Origin: Kutzneria kofuensis
GTDB taxonomy: Bacteria; Actinomycetota; Actinomycetes; Mycobacteriales; Pseudonocardiaceae
Assembly (NCBI RefSeq): GCF_014203355.1
Contig: NZ_JACHIR010000001.1
Coordinates: 7,814,038 to 7,878,037 of the forward strand
DNA length: 64,000 nucleotides
Direction: 5' to 3'
Shown here: piece by piece, positions 8,940 to 18,030 of the stretch
Numbering within the stretch: position 1 is the stretch's first letter
Layout: each line of letters begins with the position of its first letter
Notes under the pieces: generated by a model
Database searches by the model: none
What the model saw: the letters and a program-made list of their open reading frames with translations, nothing else
What the model was told of the DNA's origin: nothing
Made by a program: the position numbers and the translations under genes

Positions 8940-9048
8940 CGCGTTGACGTGGGGTTTCGCCCCAAGGTCAGCGATGGCCGGCGGCCCTGCGGACAGCGAC
9001 CGCGCGTTGCTTCATTGACGCCGTCACGTTGCCGGAACCTCCACGAGC

Positions 9049-9182
9049 AGCCCGGCAGCGGATATGTCCACGTCGGGCGGAACCTGGGCGCGACGCCGGT
9101 GGTGCCGGAGGTGCTCTACGAGCCCCCGGTCGGGCAGCCGCCGGCGGTGGACGCGCCCAACCCGGGCTGCGACTTCCAGTGA
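9049..9182 (+). pseudogene. Gene remnant: 3' end of an unidentified protein
   Basis: From about 9058 to the TGA at 9180-9182 one plus-strand frame has nearly all G or C third positions. It encodes a plausible tail (GYVHVGRNLGATPVVPEV, then a Pro-rich stretch ending NPGCDFQ). Upstream of it the frame loses coding character and no credible start or ribosome site is seen. It ends seven bases before a perfect hairpin, as a real gene end would. I do not recognise the family. Confidence 0.4.
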
Positions 9183-9188
9183 CTTCGA

Positions 9189-9220
9189 CGTCCCGGCCTG
9201 GACCAGGCCAGGCCGGGACG
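9189..9220. terminator. Hairpin terminator between remnant and carboxylic acid reductase gene
   Basis: A perfect 13-bp stem (CGTCCCGGCCTGG, 9189-9201, with 9208-9220) closes a 6-nt loop between two convergent reading frames. It can terminate transcription from either side. Confidence 0.75.
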
Positions 9221-9230
9221 ATCACCGGGG

Positions 9231-12200
9231 TCAGATCAGGCGCAGCTGCCGCAGGTCGGCGGCGTACTTGTGGATGAGGTCGGCGGTGATGTGCGGGATG
9301 TCCTTGTCGGGACCGATCTTGGCGGCCTGGACGGCGGCCCGGAAGCGGTCGGCGGGGACGCCGGCGCCGTCGACGGCCTCGGCCGGCTGGGCGAATGCGG
9401 CCAGCAGGGGCAGCAGGGAGTGCTGGCGCTGCTTCTCGGGCAGGGCCCGGATGCCCTGCTCGAACCGGGTGAACCACTCGGCATAGTCGTCGATGCGGGT
9501 GATGGTGTTGCCGGCCTCGATCAGCCAGTCGACGATGACGTCGAGGGAGACGCCGTCGGCATGGGGGTTGAGCACGTTGAAGGTCCGGTAACCCTGGCAG
9601 ACCTCGGAGCCGATGGCGGTGATGGACTCGGCGGTGAAGTCGGCCGGCAGGCCGTCGTAGTGGGCGGGGCCGGAGTCGGGGCGGTAGAAGGACTTCGGCG
9701 CGACGCCGGTGGCGATCAGGCTGACCAGCAAGCGGGTGAACATGTCGGGCACGTTGAGCTGGCCGCGGTACCGGCTGTGCGCGAGGATCATGTCGGACCG
9801 GAACACGGCGACGGGCAGCCCGCACAGGTCGAAAGCCTCCCGCAGCAGGACCTCGCCGGCCCACTTGCTGACGGCGTACCCGTTGGCGTAGCCGTCGCCC
9901 AGCTCGCGGACGGGGCTGGTGACCCGGATGTCGGCGTCCTCGTCGGCGATGGCGGCGTCGCCCTCGGTCACGGCGACCGTGGACAGGTAGGTGACGGGCT
10001 TGATCCGCGAGGTCAGGGCCAGCCGGATCAGCTCGGCGGTGCCGACGACGTTCGGCCCGAACAGCTGGTCGTACGGCAGCACGTGGTTGACCAGCGCGGC
10101 CGGGTGCGAGATCAGGTCGACGGTGTCGGCCAACCGCCGCCACGTCGGCTGGTCCAGGCCCAGGTCGGGCTCGCCGACGTCACCGGCCACCACCTCCAGG
10201 TGCTCGGCGGCCAGCTCGCGGAAGTGCCGCAGCAGCTCCGCGTCGCCGCTGTCGAACGCCTCCTCCAGCCGTGCGCGGGCCGCCTCGGCGTCCCGGCCCC
10301 GGACGATGCAGATCAGCCTGCCGCCGACCGGCGCGAGCCGCTCCAGCCACTCCAGGCACAGGAACCGGCCGAGGTAGCCGTTGGCTCCGGTGAGCAAGAC
10401 CGTCCTGATTGGACCATCGCGGCGCGGCAGCGCTGCGGCGGCGGCCAGGGTCTCCGCGTCGATGAACTTGGCCAGCTTGAGATCGGCGGCCCGCGCCCGC
10501 GTGGCGCCGGCGCCGTGCACGGTGGCGAAAGTCGGCTGCCTCGAACCGGATTTCACGTCCGCCTCGATGATCCCGGCCAGCCGGCGCAGCGTGTTGGCGG
10601 CGCTGATCACCACGCCGACCGGCACGTCGACCTCGAAGATCTCCTTGAGCAGATTCGAGAACGTCAACGCGGACAGCGAATCGCCGCCGAGGTCGGTGAA
10701 GTGCGCGTCCGGCGACGGGGCGCTGGACGACCGGCCGAGCACCGCCTGCGCGGCCCGCAGCACGGCAGTGAGCACCGGCTGCTCGCGACCGGCCCGGCGC
10801 AGCTCGTCGAGCTCGCTGGTCTCGCGGTCGGCCAGCTCGGCGTAGAGCTGCTCCAGCCGCGGGCCGTAGCGGTCCTTCAGCCGCGGCCGCATCAGCTTGC
10901 GGATGTCGGACAGCAGCCCGTTCTCGGTGCTGAACGGCTCGTCCTCGATCAGGAAGTCCCGGGGGATCTCGTACGAGTTCAGCCCGGCTTCCTTGGCGAT
11001 CCGCTGCAGCGACTCGGCGATGCCCGGCCGGGAGGCGCCCTCGGCGGGCACGACCACCGCGAGCAGGTAGGCGCGCTCGCTGCTGCCGTAGACGTAGATC
11101 TGCCGGATCAGCGGGCTCGCCGCGAACAACGCCTCCAGCTTCGACACGGCCACGAACTCGCCCTGCGACAGCTTGAGCACGTTCTTGCGGCGGTCCACGT
11201 ACACCAGGCGGTCCGGCTCGATCTCGGCCACGATGTCGCCGGAGCGGTAGTAGCCGTCCTCGGTGAAGAACTCGGTGTTGAGCTCGGGCCGCTTGTAGTA
11301 GCCGGGGATGATCGTCTCGGTCCTGAGCAGCAGCTCGCCGCGCGGGTGCGGGCTGTCGGTGCGGAAGTAGCCCAGCTCCGGCACGTCGTCCAGCCGGTAG
11401 TCGATGACCGGCGGCCGCGCCACCCGGCCGTCGATCATGATCGCGCCCGCCTCGGTGGAGCCGAAGCCGTCGCGCAGCGGGAAGCCGAGGCAGTCGGCGA
11501 TGAACGCGCCGACCTCCGCGGACAGCGGCGCCGAGCCCGTGGCGGCCCACACGACGCGACCGCCGAGGAAGGTCTTGCGCAGCCGCGTGCTGTCCTGGCC
11601 CTTGTGCCGCTGGTAGAGCATGTCGCAGACGCGCGGCACCAGCATCAGCTCGGCCGGGCGCGCCAGCTCGATGTCCTCGAACAGCGTGGACAGGTCGCTG
11701 CGTGCGGTGAAGTAGGTGACGCCGCCCTTGGCGAGGGACCCGACCAGCATCGCGCGGCCGGCGACGTGGCTCATGGGCATGTAGCTCAGGCCGACGCCCG
11801 GGTGGTCGGAGGCGTCCGCGAACCAGCCGCGCCACAGGTTGCTCACCAGCCGGGCCGGGTACATCGCGCCCTTCGGCGCGCCGGTGCTGCCGGAGGTGTA
11901 GATCAGCAGGGCCAGCTCTTCGGGGTCCCATTCGTGCGTGGGAACGGGCGGCAGCGTGCGGCCGCGGGCGATGACGTCGGCCAGTGAGTCGAGGGCGACA
12001 GGGCGGCCGCTCTCGGCGAGTCGTCGGCGGGCGGCCTCGAACTTCTCCCGCTCGTCGTCCACGTCAGGGTGGTAGTCGAACACGACGACGCGGCGCAGCG
12101 ACGTGCTCTCCGCCGTCGTGTCGATGGCCAGATCCACCAGCTCGATGCTGGTGGCGACGATCAGCGGCTCGGTCTCGGCGACGATCGGCTTGAGGTGGGC

Positions 12201-12647
12201 GGCCGTCGCGCTGTTCTGCAGCGGCACCGCCACCGCGCCGCTGCGCAGGCACGCCAGGTCGATCACCGCGTAGTCGGGGCTGGTGAAGCCCAGCGTGCAG
12301 ACGATGTCACCGGCGTCGAGCGGCCGCTCGCCGTGCCGGCGCCAGTCGGCGGCGATCGCCGCGGCCCGGTCCCGCGCCTCGCGGTAGGTGATGGCCTCGA
12401 AGCGCGGCAGCAGCCGCCGCGTGGTGCGGCCGGTCGCGGGATCGACCACCGGTTCCGAGGCCCGCTCGGCCAGCGCCGGGCGGTCCGCGTAGGCCGCCGT
12501 CACCGTCTCGACCTGCCGATCGAGCGAGGTGCTCGGATCCCTGAGCACGGCGGTGACGGCGGGGTCCGGCATGGCGTCCCGGAGTTCCTCGTCGACGGCG
12601 AGCAGTTCCTCCAGACGAGCGACGTCCTGTTCCCCAGATAGTTGCAT
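9231..12647 (-). CDS. car: Carboxylic acid reductase (adenylation, carrier and reductase domains)
   Basis: The 1138-residue product is the usual length for bacterial carboxylic acid reductase, which turns R-COOH into R-CHO using ATP and NADPH. Domain order: an ANL adenylation domain (about 60-620) with the AMP-binding loop [11 protein letters not shown] (about 250); a phosphopantetheine carrier domain with LGGDSLSAL (attachment Ser about 657); and an extended short-chain reductase domain with nucleotide-binding TGANGYLG (about 752) and YAVSK active-site pair (about 926). It needs a phosphopantetheinyl transferase, which is not in this window. It is the last gene of the minus-strand set from 16325. 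A 27-bp inverted repeat covers its start codon. The natural substrate is unknown; these enzymes often accept many acids. Confidence 0.95.
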   Translation of the reverse strand: MQLSGEQDVARLEELLAVDEELRDAMPDPAVTAVLRDPSTSLDRQVETVTAAYADRPALAERASEPVVDPATGRTTRRLLPRFEAITYREARDRAAAIAADWRRHGERPLDAGDIVCTLGFTSPDYAVIDLACLRSGAVAVPLQNSATAAHLKPIVAETEPLIVATSIELVDLAIDTTAESTSLRRVVVFDYHPDVDDEREKFEAARRRLAESGRPVALDSLADVIARGRTLPPVPTHEWDPEELALLIYTSGSTGAPKGAMYPARLVSNLWRGWFADASDHPGVGLSYMPMSHVAGRAMLVGSLAKGGVTYFTARSDLSTLFEDIELARPAELMLVPRVCDMLYQRHKGQDSTRLRKTFLGGRVVWAATGSAPLSAEVGAFIADCLGFPLRDGFGSTEAGAIMIDGRVARPPVIDYRLDDVPELGYFRTDSPHPRGELLLRTETIIPGYYKRPELNTEFFTEDGYYRSGDIVAEIEPDRLVYVDRRKNVLKLSQGEFVAVSKLEALFAASPLIRQIYVYGSSERAYLLAVVVPAEGASRPGIAESLQRIAKEAGLNSYEIPRDFLIEDEPFSTENGLLSDIRKLMRPRLKDRYGPRLEQLYAELADRETSELDELRRAGREQPVLTAVLRAAQAVLGRSSSAPSPDAHFTDLGGDSLSALTFSNLLKEIFEVDVPVGVVISAANTLRRLAGIIEADVKSGSRQPTFATVHGAGATRARAADLKLAKFIDAETLAAAAALPRRDGPIRTVLLTGANGYLGRFLCLEWLERLAPVGGRLICIVRGRDAEAARARLEEAFDSGDAELLRHFRELAAEHLEVVAGDVGEPDLGLDQPTWRRLADTVDLISHPAALVNHVLPYDQLFGPNVVGTAELIRLALTSRIKPVTYLSTVAVTEGDAAIADEDADIRVTSPVRELGDGYANGYAVSKWAGEVLLREAFDLCGLPVAVFRSDMILAHSRYRGQLNVPDMFTRLLVSLIATGVAPKSFYRPDSGPAHYDGLPADFTAESITAIGSEVCQGYRTFNVLNPHADGVSLDVIVDWLIEAGNTITRIDDYAEWFTRFEQGIRALPEKQRQHSLLPLLAAFAQPAEAVDGAGVPADRFRAAVQAAKIGPDKDIPHITADLIHKYAADLRQLRLI

Positions 12648-12661
12648 ACATTAACTATCTG
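12635..12661 (-). promoter_or_regulatory. Inverted repeat spanning the reductase start codon
   Basis: CAGATAGTT (12635-12643) and AACTATCTG (12653-12661) are perfect 9-bp arms around a 9-nt AT-rich spacer that contains the ATG of the reductase (12645-12647). In DNA this is an operator-like dyad; in RNA it would form a hairpin with the start codon in the loop. It stands out from its GC-rich surroundings. Confidence 0.5.
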
Positions 12662-12747
12662 CCTCTGGGTGGTGACTCGTCCACTCGGTGCAACTGTGAG
12701 CAACGACTCACCGTGCCCGAGCGTTTACGCCTGGTAGTATGTCCAGC

Positions 12748-13704
12748 TCAGTTCGACACGGCCAGCGCGGTGTCCCGAATCGCCCGGTCGAGGTCGGCGT
12801 GCTTGATGCCGAGCTTCTGGCCCGCGATCTCGGTGTCGACGAACATGTCGGACGCGTGCAGCCGGCCGACCTTCACGATGTTGAAGCCGGACCGGACGCC
12901 CTCGTTGCGCCGCCGCAGGTTGCGCAGCCGGAAGTACGCCGCCGTCTCCATCGGGCCCAGCCGCCACACCCGTTGCGGCGCGTGGCCCGACGCCACGGCG
13001 AGCCGGCGCAGCAGGTCGGCCCAGCTGATGTTCGCCGTGGCGATGGGGAAATCGCCGTCGACGCGCTTGTCCAGGGCGGCCACCGTCGCATCGGCCACTT
13101 CGGACACAGCGGCCACCGCGGTCCCGCCGGGATAGACCACGATTCCCTTGCCCTGGGCCATTTGCTGCACGTACGGGTCGAGCGCCGAGGGGCGGCCCGG
13201 CGTCGCGCCGAGAACGTACGGCAGCTCCAACACCGCCAGCGACATCCCGTCGCCGGCGGCGCGGCGGGCCCACGCCGCCTGCTCGATCCGGCTCTGGATG
13301 TAGGGACTTCCCTCGTGCAGGCGGGAATCGGGGTTCTCGCGGTTCAGCGTCACGTAGTAGCTGCCGAGCAGCACCGCCCGGTCGCAGCCCGTGCGCCGGG
13401 CCGCCGCCAGCAGGCGCACCACCGGCTCGACGTTGCTGGCGCGGTAGAAGGCGGCCGTGTCGACGTCTTGTGGTGAGAAGAAGGCGGCCGCCGCGGCGTG
13501 GACCACGCCGTCGTGCCCGGCCAGCAGACCGTCCAGGTCCTCATCGGAGAGCTTCTGCGCGTCGGCGGCGTGGAAGGCGACCGCCGCCGGGGTGGTGGCC
13601 GGGCGGTTCCGGGCCAGCACGGAAACCTCGTGCCCCCGCTCCAGAAGCTTGTGGACGATGTGGTGGCCGACGAACCCCGTGCCGCCTACCAGCAGGACCT
13701 TCAA
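12748..13704 (-). CDS. NAD(P)-dependent epimerase/dehydratase family oxidoreductase
   Basis: The 318-residue protein opens with a Rossmann motif VGGTGFVGHHIVHKL (GxxGxxG) and has the extended-SDR layout. The catalytic tyrosine is in the SYYVTLNRE or PYIQSRIEQA region rather than a textbook YxxxK, so activity may be atypical. The TTG start (13704) is chosen because GAGGAG lies 8 nt upstream and TTGA overlaps the stop of the membrane-protein gene by four bases. Relatives act on nucleotide sugars, flavonoids or steroids. Beside a carboxylic acid reductase it may process the aldehyde product or its precursor; this is inference. Confidence 0.8.
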   Translation of the reverse strand: MKVLLVGGTGFVGHHIVHKLLERGHEVSVLARNRPATTPAAVAFHAADAQKLSDEDLDGLLAGHDGVVHAAAAAFFSPQDVDTAAFYRASNVEPVVRLLAAARRTGCDRAVLLGSYYVTLNRENPDSRLHEGSPYIQSRIEQAAWARRAAGDGMSLAVLELPYVLGATPGRPSALDPYVQQMAQGKGIVVYPGGTAVAAVSEVADATVAALDKRVDGDFPIATANISWADLLRRLAVASGHAPQRVWRLGPMETAAYFRLRNLRRRNEGVRSGFNIVKVGRLHASDMFVDTEIAGQKLGIKHADLDRAIRDTALAVSN

Positions 13705-14984
13705 GAAACGTCTCCTCGTTCGATGACCGGCACCGGCGCGGCGAGAACCGCCGCGACGACAGGGGAGTGGAAGTACAGGTCGGAGATGAGCAGCCAGCGC
13801 CGCGCCTCCTGCGCGGACGTGCCGTCGTCGGTCCGGGCGGCGAGCGGCGCGGGCGGGGCGCTCTGCCGTGGACGATTCGCGAGGTAGGCGGCGCGGCCGG
13901 CCGCCAGGCCGGCGGCGTCCACGACGGCGGCCAGCGCCTCGCCGGTGAGACCCTGTTCGCGGCCAAGGGCTTCGGCTTCGGCGTACGTCTCCGGCGGCGT
14001 GAAGCGGCGCAGGGTCTGCTGGAAGTCGGCCAGCTCGATGGTCCGTCGATAGAGGTTGTGCTTGGCCCGTAACCGAAACAGGTCGGTCAACCGGGACCGG
14101 GACGGATCGAGCGCCTCCGCCGGCAGTGCGCGCCACAGCTCCGCCCACAGCGGGTAGAGGTCGACATAGGTGCGGTAGTACTGCCACCACAAACGCATGC
14201 TGTGCAACATCTTCCGCACGGGTCGCAGGTACGGACTCGCCGCGAGCACGGAGTACAGGCCGGTCGCGGACAGGCCGAGCATCGTGCACGCGCCGGCGAC
14301 CGTGATCGGCCAGCTCTCCACCGACGCCTGCGACCACGGCGGCACGACCCCACCGAGCAGCGCGACCTGGTAGCCGACCACGTGCACGTCGGTGATGATC
14401 GCGATCAGCGCGCCCAGCGAGTAGATCCACAGGGTGATCGACAGCCAGCGGACCGACGCGGCCTTGCGCGCCCAGCGCTGGTTGACGCGCACCAGCTCCT
14501 GCAGCGGATACATCAGGTAGACGACCAGCAGCAGCCAGGTGATCGGGCCGATCGGCGAGTCGGCCGGGCCGCCGGTCATGAACCGGCCGTTCGGCCCGAA
14601 GTCGAAGTCCCGCGCATGCGGCGCCAGCGCGAACAGTCCGATGAGGACAGTGCAGGAGATCAGCACGCCGGTGAGGTGCTGCGACATCCGCCGCGCCGAC
14701 ACCCTCGGCTCGTCGAGCGTGAAGTGGACGTAGCACAGCATGAAGTACTGGCACAGGATGCCGGCGACGATGTGCGCGGGCCACGTGACGTTCACGTCGC
14801 CGATGACCAACCGGTCGGAGACCGGCGGCAGGCGCACCACCGCGGCGGCCAAGGCGAACAGTGCCCCCAGCGCCAGGGCGCGCAGCTGGGGCGTGCGTCC
14901 GCCCTGGGCCACCCGGTGCAGCACCGTGATCACGCAGACCAGCGCCGGCACCGCGCCGACCGGCACGGCGGCCGCCAGGTTCAC
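13701..14984 (-). CDS. Multi-pass membrane protein, MAB_1171c-like family
   Basis: The 427-residue protein has about seven hydrophobic segments in its first 230 residues and a soluble helical C-terminal half rich in Arg, Trp and Tyr (RLWWQYYRTYVDLYPLWAELW). This pattern and its place after an XRE regulator and a HExxH protein match the actinobacterial family often labelled MAB_1171c putative transporter; transport has not been shown as far as I know. The GTG start overlaps the metalloprotein stop (GTGA). The soluble tail suggests signalling at the membrane as an alternative role. Confidence 0.75.
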   Translation of the reverse strand: MNLAAAVPVGAVPALVCVITVLHRVAQGGRTPQLRALALGALFALAAAVVRLPPVSDRLVIGDVNVTWPAHIVAGILCQYFMLCYVHFTLDEPRVSARRMSQHLTGVLISCTVLIGLFALAPHARDFDFGPNGRFMTGGPADSPIGPITWLLLVVYLMYPLQELVRVNQRWARKAASVRWLSITLWIYSLGALIAIITDVHVVGYQVALLGGVVPPWSQASVESWPITVAGACTMLGLSATGLYSVLAASPYLRPVRKMLHSMRLWWQYYRTYVDLYPLWAELWRALPAEALDPSRSRLTDLFRLRAKHNLYRRTIELADFQQTLRRFTPPETYAEAEALGREQGLTGEALAAVVDAAGLAAGRAAYLANRPRQSAPPAPLAARTDDGTSAQEARRWLLISDLYFHSPVVAAVLAAPVPVIERGDVS

Positions 14985-15571
14985 GGCCGCTTCCGGGGGC
15001 CGAGCGTCGACATGAAGCGGGCGATCACCGCGAGGTCGGACGGATCCGGCGGCGGGATCGGGTGGATCAGGCGCGCCTCCGACACCCGTGCGCCGAGCTC
15101 GGTCGCGAACCGCTCGGCCGCCTCCTCCTGCTCGTCCACGTAACCACAGTTCGACCGGCACAGCCCGGCGCGGACGGTTCGCTTGATCACCTGCGGCTGC
15201 AGGTCCGGAAGCAGCGCGGACATCAGCCGCAGCTGCAGGCCGTCGATGTCCTCGGTCGACAGGTGGCCGAGCAGCATGTGCGCGACCTCGTGGAACACGG
15301 CGTGGCGCTGCGTCGCCTGCGGCGCCGTGTCGTCGTACACGATGCAGTCCAGGCGCGGGGCCTTCACCCACAGGCCCGAGAACGGCGCCGCCACATCCGG
15401 CACCACCTCGGAGAACGGCACCAGGCTCACCGGGCGGTTGCGCAACCGCGCCAGCCGCCGGACGAACGCGTCCAGGTCCGTGCCCACGGGCACCGCCGCC
15501 AGCAGGTCCCGGACGGCGCGCGCGACCTGCCGCTGCCGGTGTGCCCGGCCCAGCCACGACGTGAAACCCAA
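14981..15571 (-). CDS. ImmA/IrrE-like metallopeptidase domain protein
   Basis: The 196-residue protein contains HEVAHMLLGH (about 92-101), the zinc-binding HExxH helix with a third His, as in ImmA/IrrE peptidases that cleave partner repressors. A further EEAAERFATELG helix fits the downstream Glu-containing segment of this family. The TTG start at 15571 has a GGGGGG ribosome site six bases upstream. It sits 22 bp after the XRE regulator, and the regulator-peptidase pairing is the classic arrangement for regulated repressor cleavage. A fixed cysteine pair (CRSNC) mid-protein may bind metal or respond to redox state. Confidence 0.8.
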   Translation of the reverse strand: MGFTSWLGRAHRQRQVARAVRDLLAAVPVGTDLDAFVRRLARLRNRPVSLVPFSEVVPDVAAPFSGLWVKAPRLDCIVYDDTAPQATQRHAVFHEVAHMLLGHLSTEDIDGLQLRLMSALLPDLQPQVIKRTVRAGLCRSNCGYVDEQEEAAERFATELGARVSEARLIHPIPPPDPSDLAVIARFMSTLGPRKRP

Positions 15572-15593
15572 CGAAATCCCCCCAGGAATGTGC

Positions 15594-16325
15594 TCAGGCC
15601 GGCGGCTCGCCGGCTTGCTCGGCGTCCCGCTCGCGGACGTGCCGGAGGACCGCGGCGAGCACGCTGAGCGACGACGTGTCGCCGAGGTGTCGGGCCGCCA
15701 TCGGCATCAGGTCCGCGAGCAGGTCGAGCTGCTCGTTCACGCCGGCGATCAGCTTGGCGTCGGTGTCGGTGAGGTAGGCGGCCGGCACGCCGAAGTGCTC
15801 CGCGAGCGCCTGGAGCAGCCTGAGCCCCGGGTCGTCCTCGGAACCGTCCCGCACGCGGCGGATCTGCGCCACGTCCACGCCGATCGCGGCGGCCACCGCG
15901 TCGTCGGTGTACGGGGCGGCGGTCGGCCCGTTCGGCCGGACCTTGTCGAACAGGTTGTTCACCCGGTCCCGCACCGACGGCTGCTTCAGGTACAGCGGCA
16001 GCTCGCCGACCGGGATCTCGTCCTTCACCAGGTACGTGACGTCGACGCCGAAGAAGTCCGCCAGCTTCTGGATCAGCTTGAGGTTCGGGTTGTCCCGCTG
16101 GCCGTAGCGGAGCTGGGTGACGTAGGTGTCCGTCGACCCGATCGCCCGGGCGACCGCGCTGTGGCTGTACTCCGTGCGCCGGCGGGGCGCGTGCGGGTTG
16201 CCCGTGGCCGCGACGTCGCGGGCGTGCTGGTGGTCGGAGACGGGTCGCAGCTGCCGTGCGAACAACGCCTGGATCTTCGCCGCCAGCGGCCCCAGCTCGC
16301 CGTCCTGGCGCGGTGGTGTCGCCAT
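15594..16325 (-). CDS. XRE-family regulator with two tandem HTH domains
   Basis: The 243-residue protein has two related Cro/CI-like helix-turn-helix units. The first (about 50-100) contains AVARAIGSTDTYVTQLRYG and ends LADFFGVDVTYL; the second (about 125-175) contains AVAAAIGVDVAQIRRVRDG and ends LAEHFGVPAAYL. The parallel endings show an internal duplication. ATG 16325 begins MATPPRQ; an upstream extension has no support. It heads the minus-strand set with the peptidase-like, membrane, epimerase and reductase genes and is expected to control them, with the peptidase able to relieve repression. A perfect dyad 55 bp upstream is the likely binding site. Confidence 0.85.
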   Translation of the reverse strand: MATPPRQDGELGPLAAKIQALFARQLRPVSDHQHARDVAATGNPHAPRRRTEYSHSAVARAIGSTDTYVTQLRYGQRDNPNLKLIQKLADFFGVDVTYLVKDEIPVGELPLYLKQPSVRDRVNNLFDKVRPNGPTAAPYTDDAVAAAIGVDVAQIRRVRDGSEDDPGLRLLQALAEHFGVPAAYLTDTDAKLIAGVNEQLDLLADLMPMAARHLGDTSSLSVLAAVLRHVRERDAEQAGEPPA

Positions 16326-16379
16326 GCGCCGAGCGTAACCGAGTTGCTTCGCCCGCGGATACGGTTGGTGAAACCAGCT

Positions 16380-16402
16380 ACCGGTTGCGGACGTCAACCG
16401 GT
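16380..16402 (-). promoter_or_regulatory. Candidate XRE operator
   Basis: ACCGGTTG (16380-16387) and CAACCGGT (16395-16402) are perfect 8-bp arms with a 7-bp spacer, 55 bp upstream of the XRE start codon. Related AACCG/CGGTT half-sites occur between it and the gene (about 16339 and 16362). A separate 10-bp palindrome ATTGGCCAAT lies at 16444-16453. Confidence 0.45.
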
Positions 16403-16684
16403 CACCGGCCGTCGAACCGATTCACGGACCGGGAGCTGGGCGTATTGGCCAATTACCTGAGCGGTGGGCGCCGGTAAGTTCACTGCTCCGTTCGAGTGAG
16501 GTTGCCACTCGTAACGGTGTTTTGAGTTGGCATCGATGACATGCTGGGCGTCGGGATGATCGTGAGGCCGCGTCGACGTCCCGTAGGGGGGAGGAGGCGA
16601 GGGCGACTTCGCCTCCCGTTCCGGCGCCGTCCGCGTTCGAGGGTCCCCAGCCCTTCGGACCCGGGTCGCTCACGACGTCCTCGG

Positions 16685-16732
16685 GCCCGCCCGCGTTCAG
16701 GTTCCCCGGCGCGGGCGGGCTCTTTCGCTTTG
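16685..16732 (+). terminator. Orphan intrinsic terminator
   Basis: GCCCGCCCGCG (16685-16695) pairs perfectly with 16710-16720 across a 14-nt loop and is followed by TCTTTCGCTTTG. No gene precedes it on the plus strand for hundreds of bases, so it may end a small RNA or attenuate a leader. Confidence 0.55.
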
Positions 16733-16916
16733 CCGCGTCCCGGAGTCGATCAGCGCTGCCGGCCCGGTCGTCGGCAGCGCCAACCAGTGGCACGTCGCCC
16801 CACCAAGTGAGGACTCCTCGTGTCGCTGGGCGGCATCGCGATCACGGCGGCCGTCTGTCTCATGGTGGTGGACTGCGGCCGGCCGTCGCCGCCGAGGGGG
16901 CCGACTCGCTCCTTTA

Positions 16917-16946
16917 GTTCCAACAGAACGTCGTTCCAACAGAACG
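16917..16946. promoter_or_regulatory. Tandem GTTC-N5-GAAC sites
   Basis: GTTCCAACAGAACG occurs twice in direct orientation (16917-16930 and 16933-16946), 16 bp apart. Each copy is itself a dyad (GTTC, 5 bp, GAAC). They lie about 170 bp upstream of the esterase start and could be paired operator sites. Confidence 0.4.
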
Positions 16947-17115
16947 CCGGTGTGGAACACGGTTGAGCGCCTCCTTTCTGGATGCCCTTCGGGTATCACG
17001 GGAGTGGGAAGTGGTATTGGACGTCGGCGCACGGCGTCGCCACGATGGAATCCGCTTCGGCACATTCCGCGACAGGCGGAAAGCATTCCCGGACACAGGG
17101 ACAGATGGAAGGCTC

Positions 17116-18030
17116 GTGAAAACCGTGCGACACGATATCGAATTCGACGCCGAGGGTGCGTTGCTGCGTGGCTGGTTCTATGAGCCGGAAGGGGTGGCGG
17201 GGCCGGCTCCGTGTGTGGTGATGGCGCACGGCTGGTCGTCCACCAAGGAGATGTATCTGGACAGGTTCGCCGAGGTGTTCGCGGCGGCGGGGTTGGCGGC
17301 GGTGGTGTACGACAATCGTGGTTGGGGTGCGTCGGAGGCCGCCGCGGGCAAGCCGCGGCACGAGATCGATCCGTTCGAGCAGATCCGGGACTACCAGCAC
17401 GCGATCACGTTCGCGCAGAACCACCCGCGGGTGGATCCCGACCGGATCGGCGTCTGGGGCACCAGTTTCTCGGCGGCGCATGCCTTCGTGGTCGCGGCGA
17501 TCGACCGCCGGGTCAGGGCCGTGAGCGGTCAGGCGCCGTTCATCAGCGGCCGGGCGACGTACGCCAACCTCGCTCGGGTGCGCAACCTCGTGGTGGGGCC
17601 AGCGATGTTCACCGCTGACCGGCGCGCGCGTGCGGAAGGCAAGCCGCCGGTGATGGTGCCGGTGGTGGGAACCGACCCGGACGAGCTGGTCGGCTTGCCG
17701 ACTCCCGACTCGTACGAGTACTTCACGCACGCCCGGGCGGAACTGGACCCGGCGTGGCCGAACGAGGTGACGCTGCGCAGCCTCGACAACTTCTACGGGT
17801 ACGAGCCGGCGCGCTATCTCCCGGACGTGACGCCGACGCCGCTGCTGATGATCGTCGGTCGTGAGGACGGCCTGACCGGCGGGAATCTCGCGGCCTCGGC
17901 GTTCCAGACGGCGGCCGAGCCGAAGAAGATCGTGTTCTTGCCCGGCGGTCACTTCGCGGCGTACACGGGTGACGGGTTCGCCATCGCGTCGCAGGCGTCC
18001 CGGGACTGGTTCCTGCGGCATCTCGCATGA
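17116..18030 (+). CDS. Alpha/beta hydrolase, dienelactone/acetyl-esterase type
   Basis: The 304-residue cytoplasmic protein (no signal peptide) has the alpha/beta hydrolase order: oxyanion strand VVMAHGWSSTK, nucleophile elbow GVWGTSFSAAHA (Ser about 117), acid residue in GREDGL and catalytic His in PGGHFAAYTG near the end. This layout resembles the DUF1100/dienelactone-hydrolase-like esterases that take small ester substrates. GTG 17116 was chosen because GGAAGG precedes it and family homology begins at about VRHDIEFDAEG; an upstream ATG-less extension to 16963 has weak codon usage. It stands alone on the plus strand before the GH3 gene. Confidence 0.8.
   Translation: MKTVRHDIEFDAEGALLRGWFYEPEGVAGPAPCVVMAHGWSSTKEMYLDRFAEVFAAAGLAAVVYDNRGWGASEAAAGKPRHEIDPFEQIRDYQHAITFAQNHPRVDPDRIGVWGTSFSAAHAFVVAAIDRRVRAVSGQAPFISGRATYANLARVRNLVVGPAMFTADRRARAEGKPPVMVPVVGTDPDELVGLPTPDSYEYFTHARAELDPAWPNEVTLRSLDNFYGYEPARYLPDVTPTPLLMIVGREDGLTGGNLAASAFQTAAEPKKIVFLPGGHFAAYTGDGFAIASQASRDWFLRHLA

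Larger units (their letters stand above)
16454..16962. other. Gene-free structured region, possible untranslated RNA
   Basis: About 500 bases without a convincing protein gene. Both strands have open frames, but they lack ribosome sites and coherent composition. The plus strand shows an AG-rich run (about 16586-16606), a GGGTCC/GGACCC hairpin (about 16640-16665) and a terminator-like hairpin at 16685-16720 followed by a T-rich tail. This layout would suit a short structured RNA or a long leader, but no known family was recognised. Confidence 0.3.

Noticed and set aside
9270-11987. 905-codon plus-strand open frame opposite the CAR gene
   Set aside because: Low-complexity shadow frame; the minus-strand CAR has full motifs and correct length.
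16422-16793. 123-codon minus-strand frame in the gene-free region
   Set aside because: Runs antisense through the terminator hairpin at 16685-16720, has no ribosome site and lacks codon bias.
16917-16946. LexA/SOS boxes
   Set aside because: The actinobacterial SOS box is GAAC-N4-GTTC; here the half-sites are in the opposite order with a 5-bp spacer.
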